A stretch of DNA of 64,000 bases. Source: Microbacter margulisiae. GTDB taxonomy: Bacteria > Bacteroidota > Bacteroidia > Bacteroidales > Paludibacteraceae. Under the pieces are notes generated by a model. It was not told the DNA's origin. It worked only from the letters and a program-made list of their open reading frames with translations, and did no database searches. Within the stretch, counting starts at the first letter, position 1; the number at the start of each line of letters is the position of its first letter. A program made the position numbers and the translations under genes. Of this stretch, positions 42,940-51,708 are shown piece by piece. The DNA is taken from NCBI RefSeq assembly GCF_014192515.1, contig NZ_JACHYB010000001.1, forward strand, positions 1,488,001-1,552,000, given 5' to 3'.

Positions 42940-45900
42940 ATGACCCGACAAGCCTCCCTGTGGATATTGGCTTTGTTCTTAACCAGCTTTGCTAATGCCG
43001 CTTTTGCATCAGTGCATACCTATGCCAATCATTCAGTGCTTGCCCAGGGGACATGGATAAAAATCAGAATTGCTTCAACCGGATTTTACAGGCTAACTTT
43101 TGATGACCTAAGGAAAGCTGGGATAACCAATCCTCAGGATGTCCATGTATATGGCTATGGAGGAGCGGAATTACCAGAAGACTTCACAAAACCGTTTATC
43201 GACGATTTGCCTGATAATGCCGTTTATGTAGGCAGCAATTATATTGTTTTTTATGCCCAGGGGCCTATCAGTTGGCAATACAATACGACTCAAAAAAGAT
43301 TCACACACGTCACCAACTGTTACTCTGATTATGGATACTACTTTATAAATCAAGGAAGTACACCAACAAAACGAATTTCATTAGCTACGGCAGACACCTC
43401 AATCCCGACAGACACAGCCGACTATTTCCTGGATTATGCCCTTCATGAAAAAGACCTGATCAATTTAGCAAATTCAGGCCGGGAATTTTATGGAGAAACG
43501 TTTAGCTATACCAATTCTTATACATTCCCTTTCACTTTCGTGAATGCCGACACTCGCAGAAATAGTTTTATAAGTATTGATGCTGTAGCCAATTCCACCA
43601 ATACCAGCAGCTTTACGGTAAATGTTAATTCAGCAACAGTAGGTACTGTTGGAATTGCAGCGGTTAGTAGCATGTATGATCTTGCCCGTGATGGAAGCGG
43701 AGCTTTCCCATTTACACCAAATATGGATAATCTAAATGTCACGCTAACCTACAATCAGCCAAATTCTGTTGCAACAGGATACCTGAACTGGATCGAAATG
43801 AATGTTTATCGCAAGCTGATCATGACAAATAGTGTGATGTTTTTTCGTAATCCTGATTTTTTGAACACAGTAAAAATTCCACTTTTCACTCTCAGTAATG
43901 CCAATAATAATGTAGCAATCTGGAATATTACCGATCCGCAGAATATTCAAACGGTTCCAACAACCCGACAAGAGACAACACTTCGCTTTGTGTCATCTGC
44001 TTCAAACAAAAATTTACAACAGTTTGTAGCAATCGACACCTCTCAAATGTCCGCTTTACCATCTCCTGAAATAGTTCAGACAAATGTTCCCAATCAGGAT
44101 CTTCATGCTCTTTCAGCGCAGGATATGGTTATTATTTCTCCTGATGCGTTTATCTCCGAAGCTGAACAACTGGCACAAATACATCGCGATCATGACCATT
44201 TAAAAGTGACCGTTGTAACCCCGGAACAAGTCTATAACGAATTTTCATCAGGGACACCAGATGCAACTGCCTACCGCAAGATCATGAAAATGCTGTATGA
44301 TAAATATGGAAGCAATCCGACCACAGCTCCAAAATATTTATTACTCTTTGGCAGAGGCTGTTTTGACAATCGTGGCATCATTCCTACTTCAGAGCCAATA
44401 CGACAACTTCTTGATTTCGAATCCTACAACTCCATTAGCCAAACAGCATCTTATATGTCCGATGACTATTTCGGCTTTTTAGATGACAATTCGGGAGTTA
44501 ATCTTAATTCTGACATATTGCGTATTGGTGTCGGTCGTTTCCCAATCTATACCGTCGATCAGGCCGAAGCAACCGTTAACAAAACGATTCAATACATTGA
44601 AAATCAAAACACCGGTTATTGGAAAAACCAGGTTTGCTTTGTAGGTGATTACTATGCCGGCGATGCTCCTGACTACGACATTCACATGACACAGGCAGAC
44701 AGCATAGCTTCCATTACGGCAAGTGCCAATCCCTATGTTCAGGTCAACAAAATTTATCTGGATGCTTTCCAAGCAGTTACAAACGCAACCAGTGTCACAT
44801 ATCCCACAGCAAAAGATAAGCTATTGAACCTCATTAAATCAGGAGTACTGTTGTTAAATTACACCGGACATGGTGGAACGTCAGGTTGGTCGAATTCACA
44901 AATACTGACCACAGACGACATTCAATCTATGTACAATCAGAATCTAGCCCTTTGGGTAACAGCCACGTGCGATTTCACCCGATGCGATTATACGGATTTA
45001 ACGGCCGGAGAAGATGTATTTCTGAATCCCAATGGCGGTGGTATAGCTCTTTTTACTACCACAAGAACCGTTTTTTCAACCTCCAATTTCATTATCAACC
45101 AAAACTTTGCACACAATGTATTCTATCGGGATTCCAATGGCAACTCCCTACGACTTGGAGATATGATGATGCGTACAAAAAATGCCATGCCCGGAGATGA
45201 CAATAAAATGAATTTTATTTTGATAGGCGATCCGGCATTGAAGCTGGCATTCCCTGCTCCCAACTTCACTGTCGTGGTAGACAGTATCAACCATGTTCCC
45301 ATTTCAAAGACAGATACGCTTAACGCACTTTCCACCATGACTATTAGTGGACATGTTGATGAACCAAATACGAATAATGTTTGTACCGATTTCAATGGGT
45401 ATGTTCAAACGAAAGTTTTCGACAAAGTGGAAAAAATGACAACGTTAGCCAATATCTCAGGATCAAGTCCTTTTGTGTATTACGACCGACCTAACATACT
45501 TTTTTCAGGCAAATCATTGGTGAAAAACGGACGCTTTACAGTGGAAGCTATTATTCCCAAAGATATTGATTATAACTTTGGCACAGGAAGAATGAGTTTT
45601 TATGCCGCAGATTCTTTAGGCCACGAAGGCCAAGGTAATTTTACAAATTTCTTTGTAGGAGGAACCAATAACCAAATTGCATGGGAGAACAATGGACCAG
45701 ACATTCATATGTACCTCAACACACCGGAATTCCGGAATGGAGATAAAGTTAACTCAACACCTCTTTTCGTAGCAGATGTAAGCGACCAAACAGGCATTAA
45801 TACTATTGGAAGCGGCATTGGCCATGACATTACCTTAACACTGGATAACGACCCGAATAATTATTACGTACTCAATGATTATTTTCAATCCAATATTGGT

Positions 45901-46347
45901 GATTACCGCAGTGGAGTGATTCAATATAAACTTCCTACGCTCAGTAACGGCAAACACACACTGACATTTAAAATTTGGGATGTATTGAACAATTCCAGTG
46001 ATTCTACTATTAATTTTACTGTTCAACAAGGAATTAGCCCTGACTTCTATAAAATTTACAATTATCCTAACCCAGTTACAGGAGAAAGTACTAATTTTGT
46101 CTTGCAACATGATCGTCCTGACAACATATTGTCGATCAAAGTATTTGTATACGATATCACTGGTCGTTTGTTAAACATCATACAGCAAACTGCTGTCACA
46201 GAATCGTCCACGACAACTATCCCGTGGAATGTAACGGATGCAAACGGAGTTCGCCTGCAACCTGGAATTTATCTTTATAAGGTTGAAATAGCATCTGACA
46301 ATGGTTCATACAGTTCAAAAACACAAAAAGTAATTATCAGTCAATAA
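42940..46347 (+). CDS. porU: Type IX secretion system sortase PorU (C25 peptidase family)
   Basis: Outer-membrane sortase of 1135 residues that cleaves the C-terminal sorting domain from T9SS cargo and attaches it to A-LPS. A signal peptide (SLWILALFLTSFANAAFA) precedes an N-terminal domain (about 30-370), then the gingipain-like C25 domain (about 380-760) with catalytic His in LLLNYTGHGGTSGWS and catalytic Cys in LALWVTATCDFTRCDYTD. The C-terminus carries its own sorting-domain-like module (YNYPNPVTGESTNFVLQHDR to the end). PorV follows 104 bases downstream, the usual porU-porV pairing. A cargo protein with the matching tail is encoded at 4791-7724. Confidence 0.95.
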   Translation: MTRQASLWILALFLTSFANAAFASVHTYANHSVLAQGTWIKIRIASTGFYRLTFDDLRKAGITNPQDVHVYGYGGAELPEDFTKPFIDDLPDNAVYVGSNYIVFYAQGPISWQYNTTQKRFTHVTNCYSDYGYYFINQGSTPTKRISLATADTSIPTDTADYFLDYALHEKDLINLANSGREFYGETFSYTNSYTFPFTFVNADTRRNSFISIDAVANSTNTSSFTVNVNSATVGTVGIAAVSSMYDLARDGSGAFPFTPNMDNLNVTLTYNQPNSVATGYLNWIEMNVYRKLIMTNSVMFFRNPDFLNTVKIPLFTLSNANNNVAIWNITDPQNIQTVPTTRQETTLRFVSSASNKNLQQFVAIDTSQMSALPSPEIVQTNVPNQDLHALSAQDMVIISPDAFISEAEQLAQIHRDHDHLKVTVVTPEQVYNEFSSGTPDATAYRKIMKMLYDKYGSNPTTAPKYLLLFGRGCFDNRGIIPTSEPIRQLLDFESYNSISQTASYMSDDYFGFLDDNSGVNLNSDILRIGVGRFPIYTVDQAEATVNKTIQYIENQNTGYWKNQVCFVGDYYAGDAPDYDIHMTQADSIASITASANPYVQVNKIYLDAFQAVTNATSVTYPTAKDKLLNLIKSGVLLLNYTGHGGTSGWSNSQILTTDDIQSMYNQNLALWVTATCDFTRCDYTDLTAGEDVFLNPNGGGIALFTTTRTVFSTSNFIINQNFAHNVFYRDSNGNSLRLGDMMMRTKNAMPGDDNKMNFILIGDPALKLAFPAPNFTVVVDSINHVPISKTDTLNALSTMTISGHVDEPNTNNVCTDFNGYVQTKVFDKVEKMTTLANISGSSPFVYYDRPNILFSGKSLVKNGRFTVEAIIPKDIDYNFGTGRMSFYAADSLGHEGQGNFTNFFVGGTNNQIAWENNGPDIHMYLNTPEFRNGDKVNSTPLFVADVSDQTGINTIGSGIGHDITLTLDNDPNNYYVLNDYFQSNIGDYRSGVIQYKLPTLSNGKHTLTFKIWDVLNNSSDSTINFTVQQGISPDFYKIYNYPNPVTGESTNFVLQHDRPDNILSIKVFVYDITGRLLNIIQQTAVTESSTTTIPWNVTDANGVRLQPGIYLYKVEIASDNGSYSSKTQKVIISQ

Positions 46348-46451
46348 TAAAAGAGCGATTTTTTCGTTTTATATAACAAAGTTTACAACAACGTATTATA
46401 CGAACAAAGCCAACATAAACAGACAAATTATTTACCCAAAAGCATTTTTCA

Positions 46452-47567
46452 ATGAAAAAAATATTGTTTCTATTCGTGTTTGTATTGCTTATTGCCACGG
46501 TTACCTCAGCACAGAAAACGGTTGATAATTCATTAAATCCGTTGGTAACTGGAGTGCCTTCATTATCAATTGCTCCGGATGCTCGTGGAGGTGGCATGGG
46601 TGATGTAGGAGCAGCTACAACTCCCGATGTCAATTCCCAATATTGGAATCCGGCTAAATATGCTTTTATGGAAAGCGGTGCAGGCCTTTCTTTATCATAC
46701 ACGCCATGGCTTCGTAAATTGGTAAGTGACATGAGTTTATCCTATCTAGCAGGATATTATAAGATTGGTGATCAACAAGCAATAAGTGCCTCTTTACGTT
46801 ACTTTTCCTTGGGATCAGTAGATTTGACTGATGCAAGCGGGAATACATTAAATAGCATTAATCCCGCTGAATATTCCATTGACGCAGCTTACTCGCGCCA
46901 GCTTTCCGACAAATGGTCGGCTGCCGTAGCTCTTCGTTTTATCTATTCGGATTTATCCGGAGGACAAATTACGGATATGTACCCAGGTTCTGCTGTAGCA
47001 GCGGATGTAGCTACCTATTACCACTCTACCATTCAGGCAGCTAATGGTGATGCAATTTTTGGATTTGGAGCTGACATTTCAAACATCGGATCAAAAATCT
47101 CATACGATAAAGGAAATACCAGTAACTTCCTGCCAACTAATCTTCGACTTGGAGTCTCTTATCAATACCCAATGGATAACTACAATTCTATTTCGTTTAA
47201 TGTTGATGTAAATAAATTATTGGTAGAGCCTCAAGACACAATGACTACCGAACAATATTCACAAATATCCCCAATTACCAGCATCTTCAAATCATTCAGC
47301 GATCCAAATTTCATCAAGCGGATTCAGGCTTCGGTGGGTGTTGAATATGGCTATAATAACCAGTTTTTTGTGCGTGGTGGTTATTTTTATGAATCACAAC
47401 TCAGCGGGAATAGAAAGTACTTTACATTAGGTGCCGGTTTTATGCTCAATGTATTTCGCTTAGACGTAGCCTATTTAATTGCTACTTCGCAAAGTAATCC
47501 GTTGGATCAGACGTTGCGCCTATCTCTTGGATTTGATCTGGCAGGAATTAAAGGTCTTATGAAATAA
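46452..47567 (+). CDS. porV: Type IX secretion outer-membrane protein PorV (LptO)
   Basis: Outer-membrane beta-barrel of 371 residues, the shuttle and attachment partner of PorU. A signal peptide (KKILFLFVFVLLIATVTSAQ) is followed by the PorV signature LSIAPDARGGGMGDVGAATT and NSQYWNPAKYAFMESGAGLS, with regular barrel strands to the C-terminus (FRLDVAYLIATSQSNPLDQT, LRLSLGFDLAGIKG). Length matches PorV. Gene order porU-porV is conserved in Bacteroidota. Confidence 0.95.
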   Translation: MKKILFLFVFVLLIATVTSAQKTVDNSLNPLVTGVPSLSIAPDARGGGMGDVGAATTPDVNSQYWNPAKYAFMESGAGLSLSYTPWLRKLVSDMSLSYLAGYYKIGDQQAISASLRYFSLGSVDLTDASGNTLNSINPAEYSIDAAYSRQLSDKWSAAVALRFIYSDLSGGQITDMYPGSAVAADVATYYHSTIQAANGDAIFGFGADISNIGSKISYDKGNTSNFLPTNLRLGVSYQYPMDNYNSISFNVDVNKLLVEPQDTMTTEQYSQISPITSIFKSFSDPNFIKRIQASVGVEYGYNNQFFVRGGYFYESQLSGNRKYFTLGAGFMLNVFRLDVAYLIATSQSNPLDQTLRLSLGFDLAGIKGLMK

Positions 47568-47667
47568 TCAATTACCAAAATAGATAATGAAATCTCCGTG
47601 TTGCGTCAGGATGAAATTACCAACTGCAGCATGAACATTTCTTCAGTTTTGCATAAATAAGGTTGTT

Positions 47668-48156
47668 ATGAAAATTCGAGTTGGTATGGGCTTTGATGTC
47701 CATCGTTTTGCAATAGGACGTGAATTATGGTTGGGAGGCATACGGATTGCTCATCCAATTGGCTTGTTGGGACATTCGGATGCAGATGTACTCATTCATG
47801 CCATTTGTGATGCATTGCTTGGAGCCGCCAATGCACGTGATATCGGGTTTCATTTCCCCGATAGTGACAAAAAGTATGAAGGTATCGACAGCAAAATTTT
47901 GCTGAGCAAAACCATGCAAATTGTTCGGGACAAAAACTTCGAGGTCAGCAACATCGATTGTACTATTTGTGCCGAACATCCAAAATTACAAGGATATATC
48001 CCTGAAATAACCGGGAAATTAGCAGAAATTATAGGTGTTTCAGAAGATGATATTTCGGTAAAAGCCACAACCACCGAGAAACTTGGATTCATTGGCAGAA
48101 ATGAAGGAATTGCCACATATGCTGTGGCATTACTTTATCAAACCGGGAAAGAATAG
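47668..48156 (+). CDS. ispF: 2-C-methyl-D-erythritol 2,4-cyclodiphosphate synthase
   Basis: MEP-pathway enzyme of 162 residues that cyclises CDP-methylerythritol phosphate to MEcPP. Metal ligands are seen in RVGMGFDVHRFAIG (D-x-H) and LGHSDADVLIHAICDALLGA (His). Also ARDIGFHFPDSDKKYEGIDS, CTICAEHPKL and SVKATTTEKLGFIGRNEGIA are the family signatures. Standard trimeric enzyme length. It lies 100 bases after porV. Confidence 0.97.
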   Translation: MKIRVGMGFDVHRFAIGRELWLGGIRIAHPIGLLGHSDADVLIHAICDALLGAANARDIGFHFPDSDKKYEGIDSKILLSKTMQIVRDKNFEVSNIDCTICAEHPKLQGYIPEITGKLAEIIGVSEDDISVKATTTEKLGFIGRNEGIATYAVALLYQTGKE

Positions 48157-48639
48157 CCAGTCTTTACCCGGGAAAGGCAAAAATCATCATTTATAGGGAT
48201 ACTTTATTCTATAAATGGTCACTTCTGGTGATTAGCCATTTGTGTAGAATGTCGTAACTTTGCAGCGATTTTAAAGCGATGCTCTATGCAAAAAATGACT
48301 TATTGGGCTGTATTGTACTTCAAGATTATTGACTCTTTCTATTTGCGTGTACAAAACAGTAACTTTTTCTTTTCTGCATATTCTATTCATACTTTAGCGA
48401 ATACCATTGCTCGTAGCGCTATCTGCGAGGGGCAAACATTTCTGAGATTACCTGACTTTTTCATCCTTTTCTACAATCAAACAATTAAATCATTGCAAGA
48501 CAAAGTATTGTTTATGAAGCTTGCAAGTATTGCAAACGATTTAAAACTAAATCGTTTGGTAAGTCATGTGTATCCTCAGCTCAAATTTTATACGCCATTC
48601 GCTGTCAGACATTGAATTACAACTAACATTGAAGCATTT
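48157..48639 (+). other. feoAB leader region with an unsupported 109-codon frame
   Basis: A -7 box (TAACTTTG, 48255-48262) lies 17 bases after a TTTG word and 378 bases before feoAB. A frame of 109 codons (48286-48615, starting MQKMTYWAVLYFKI) begins 24 bases after the box and ends 25 bases before feoAB. Its composition is rich in Phe, Leu and Tyr and resembles no family I know, so it is not called as a gene. The region may be a long untranslated leader or encode a small unknown protein. Confidence 0.35.
48255..48262 (+). promoter_or_regulatory. Candidate -7 promoter box of the feo transcript
   Basis: TAACTTTG fits TAnnTTTG. It would give a leader of about 370 bases to the feoAB ATG. Confidence 0.45.
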
Positions 48640-51132
48640 ATGACAACAAATATCAGAACCACCCCTTTATCGGAATTGAGTACCGGAGAAGAAGGTATCA
48701 TCATCAAAGTCCTGGGACACGGTGCTTTCAGAAAGCGAATTACGGAAATGGGATTTGTTAAAGGGAAAAAAGTAACTGTCATAAAAAATGCGCCCCTTCA
48801 AGATCCGGTTGAATATGAGATTTTAGGATACAAAGTATCGCTTCGACGCACAGAAGCAGCATTAGTACAAATGGCCGCGATAGAAGAAGCTGGAAATCTT
48901 ACAGAGGCTTCTTTTGCAGGCACGATCGACGAAGAACGCTTAAAAATATCAGCACACGAAAAAAGTTTAAATATCAACGTAGCACTGGTCGGGAATCCGA
49001 ATTGTGGAAAAACCACACTATTTAATCATGCTTCGGGATCGCACGAACATGTGGGGAATTATAGCGGTGTAACAGTTGATGCCAAAGAAGCCTTCATGAA
49101 ACATCGGGGATACACGTTTCAATGGATTGATCTGCCAGGCACTTATTCCATCACCGAATATTCACCCGAAGAACTTTATGTGCGTAACTACATAACCGAT
49201 AAAATGCCTGACATTGTGGTTAATGTAGTAGATGCTTCGAATCTGGAACGAAATTTATTTTTGACAACACAGTTAATCGATATGAACATTAAGGTTGTCA
49301 TTGCCCTGAACATGTTTGATGAACTGGAAAAAAAGAATATTCAATTTGATTATGAATCACTTGGAAGGATGGTAGGAATTCCTATCATACCCACTATTGC
49401 ATCGAAAGGAAAAGGGATTGACGAATTATTGGATAAATTAATTGATGTATATGAAGACCGAGATCCGAATGTTCGCCACGTCCACATCAATTACGGCACT
49501 GACATTGAAGCTGCCATCAAGTTGATTCAAAATGAAATATGGAAAAATCCATCCATTACGGATAAACTATCATCGCGTTATCTTGCCATCAAACTTCTGG
49601 AACAGGATAAAACAACGATGAATCAACTTACGGCAAGTTGTCAAAACGTTCAGCAAATCAAACTGGTTACTGCAACAGCCATTCAACGGTTAGAAAAAGA
49701 GTACGGAGAAAACTCCGAAACTATTATCACCGATGCAAAATATGGTTTCATAGACGGAGCGTTAAAAGAGACATATCAAGAAAATATCAAAGATAAGCGC
49801 AAAAACAAACATGAACTGGATGATGTATTAACTCATCGGTTTTGGGGATTTCCCATTTTCATTTTTTTCATGTGGCTCATGTTTCAGGCAACTTTTACAT
49901 TGGGAAGCTATCCGATGGTATGGATAGGAGACGGCGTTGCATGGATCAGTCAGATGGTTAGTAATTTGCTTGCGCCAGGTCCATTGCACGATTTAGTGGT
50001 TGACGGAGTAATTGCAGGTATAGGAAGCGTCATTGTGTTTTTACCCAATATATTGATTCTTTTCTTGTTCATTTCCATTATGGAAGATACGGGATATATG
50101 GCCCGGGCCTCTTTTATCATGGACAAACTGATGCACAAAATTGGACTACATGGCAAGTCTTTTATTCCACTGCTAATGGGATTTGGTTGTAATGTCCCTG
50201 CCATTATGGCAACACGTACATTGGAAAACCGCAAAAACAGAATTCTCACCATGATGATTATCCCATTCATGTCTTGCAGTGCTCGATTACCGGTATATGT
50301 ATTGCTAATATCTGCATTCTTTGCTGCTTATCAAGGGCTTGTCTTGTTTTCTATTTACTTTACAGGAGTGTTGTTAGCAATTTTAGTCGCTTTGGTAATG
50401 AAAAAAATCGTTTTCAAAAAACAAGAAGCTCCATTTGTTATGGAACTTCCACCCTATCGTATGCCTACAATTAAAAGTACCACTGTTCACATGTGGTTTA
50501 AAGCCAAACAATATCTTCATAAAATGGGGAGTGTGATTTTGGTAGCATCTGTTTTGCTCTGGGCATTGGGATATTTTCCACGACACAGCAGTAAGGATCA
50601 ATTTTACGCACAGCAAATAGCCAAAATAGAAGCCAATTCCCAGCTTTCTCAACACACAAAAACCAATGAAATAGAGAATCTTTCGCTTGACAAAGAATCA
50701 GCTCAACAAGAAAATTCTTACATCGGGCGATTGGGTCATGCAATAGAACCAATTATGGCACCTTTAGGATTCGACTGGAAAATGAGTGTCAGTCTAATTT
50801 CCGGCTTTGCAGCAAAAGAAATTGTTGTCAGTTCAATGGGAATTCTCTATCAGGCAGGTTCTCATGCTGACGAACATTCTCAAACCCTAAAAAACCAATT
50901 AATTAAAGAAAAATATCAAAGTGGGCCTCTGATTGGGAAAGCTGTTTTCACGCCCGCTGCAACCATTGCGTTTCTTCTCTTTGTTTTAATCTATTTTCCT
51001 TGCATTGCCACTATAGCAGCCATTAACCGGGAAGCCGGATGGCGCTGGGCTACATTCGCTGCGACATTTACCACAGTGTTGGCCTGGGTAGTAGCATTGC
51101 TTGCATATCAGATCGGCAGTTTGTTTTCATAA
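48640..51132 (+). CDS. feoB: Ferrous iron transporter FeoB with fused N-terminal FeoA domain
   Basis: Inner-membrane Fe(II) transporter of 830 residues. FeoA-like SH3 domain at about 1-80 (PLSELSTGEEGIIIKVLG, AFRKRITEMGFVKGKKVTVI). The G domain follows (about 108-270): VALVGNPNCGKTTLFNHASG (G1), WIDLPGTYSITEYSPEE (G3), VIALNMFDE (G4). Two Gate/Nramp-like membrane blocks follow, with MEDTGYMARASFIMDKLMHK, FIPLLMGFGCNVPAIMATRT, MIIPFMSCSARLPVYVLLIS and FAAKEIVVSSMGILYQAG. FeoA-FeoB fusion is usual in Bacteroidota. The FeoB-associated Cys-rich protein gene follows 14 bases later. Confidence 0.97.
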   Translation: MTTNIRTTPLSELSTGEEGIIIKVLGHGAFRKRITEMGFVKGKKVTVIKNAPLQDPVEYEILGYKVSLRRTEAALVQMAAIEEAGNLTEASFAGTIDEERLKISAHEKSLNINVALVGNPNCGKTTLFNHASGSHEHVGNYSGVTVDAKEAFMKHRGYTFQWIDLPGTYSITEYSPEELYVRNYITDKMPDIVVNVVDASNLERNLFLTTQLIDMNIKVVIALNMFDELEKKNIQFDYESLGRMVGIPIIPTIASKGKGIDELLDKLIDVYEDRDPNVRHVHINYGTDIEAAIKLIQNEIWKNPSITDKLSSRYLAIKLLEQDKTTMNQLTASCQNVQQIKLVTATAIQRLEKEYGENSETIITDAKYGFIDGALKETYQENIKDKRKNKHELDDVLTHRFWGFPIFIFFMWLMFQATFTLGSYPMVWIGDGVAWISQMVSNLLAPGPLHDLVVDGVIAGIGSVIVFLPNILILFLFISIMEDTGYMARASFIMDKLMHKIGLHGKSFIPLLMGFGCNVPAIMATRTLENRKNRILTMMIIPFMSCSARLPVYVLLISAFFAAYQGLVLFSIYFTGVLLAILVALVMKKIVFKKQEAPFVMELPPYRMPTIKSTTVHMWFKAKQYLHKMGSVILVASVLLWALGYFPRHSSKDQFYAQQIAKIEANSQLSQHTKTNEIENLSLDKESAQQENSYIGRLGHAIEPIMAPLGFDWKMSVSLISGFAAKEIVVSSMGILYQAGSHADEHSQTLKNQLIKEKYQSGPLIGKAVFTPAATIAFLLFVLIYFPCIATIAAINREAGWRWATFAATFTTVLAWVVALLAYQIGSLFS

Positions 51133-51146
51133 TAAATTTTTCAATC

Positions 51147-51332
51147 ATGATACAAGATATTATCGTCATTCTTGTTATTGCTATCGCACTATATTTTGCA
51201 ATAAAGAAACTTATCAAACAGATGCATCCCAAAAAGAAAGGTTCACTCTGTGATGGTTGTTCCGGCTGTACTCTGAAAAATGACCTGACGAAGCATCACA
51301 TCTCATGTGATCATATGACATCCATAAAATAA
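51147..51332 (+). CDS. FeoB-associated Cys-rich membrane protein
   Basis: Small protein of 61 residues from the ATG at 51147. One N-terminal transmembrane helix (IIVILVIAIALYFAIKKLIK) is followed by a positively charged turn (KQMHPKKKG) and a Cys cluster (CDGCSGCTLKN, then CDH). This is the layout of the FeoB-associated Cys-rich family (PF12669), whose members are thought to assist Fe(II) transport. It starts 14 bases after feoAB and is therefore cotranscribed. It ends just before a hairpin. Confidence 0.85.
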   Translation: MIQDIIVILVIAIALYFAIKKLIKQMHPKKKGSLCDGCSGCTLKNDLTKHHISCDHMTSIK

Positions 51333-51394
51333 GGAATGGAAAAGATGTGAGAATTTGAAGATAATGACTTTCTTAACTTCACATTCTCCATTCC
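51333..51394 (+). terminator. Imperfect inverted repeat at the end of the feo operon
   Basis: GGAATGGA (51333-51340) pairs with TCCATTCC (51387-51394), with further pairing of GATGTGAGAA-type and TTCACATTCT-type arms inside. There is no strong T-run after it, so termination is probable but not certain. Confidence 0.45.
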
Positions 51395-51708
51395 ATTGTA
51401 AAGGAGTTATTCAAAGACAAGAGTATTAACACAAAATCTGTAAACAATCTTCAGGACAATACACTACATGGAGCATTGCCGGAACGTTTAATAGAAGGCT
51501 TATGGCTGAAACTATTCAAGGCAGTGCAAAATCTATCAAAATTTCACTTTCGTAATATATCGCTCTTCTATCCCAGGCAGGAGTCGGAAAATTATAACCG
51601 AAATTTGGCTATCAGCAATTAAGCACCAGAGTTTAGGTAAAAGCTCCTATCATTTGGCGGATTATCCCTGTTTGATTGTTTATGTTTTTTTATAAATAAG
51701 ATGAAATA
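51395..51708. other. Gap holding an open frame without a start
   Basis: From about 51375 to the TAA near 51620 one plus-strand frame is open for about 80 codons (KELFKDKSINTKSVNNL, then LPERLIEGLWLKLFKAVQNL) but has no usable start codon. It may be a decayed gene fragment. No family is recognised. Confidence 0.3.

Noticed and set aside
48286..48615. 109-codon frame upstream of feoAB as a confirmed gene
   Set aside because: Placement is suggestive but the sequence shows no domain, signal or motif; kept only as part of the leader description.
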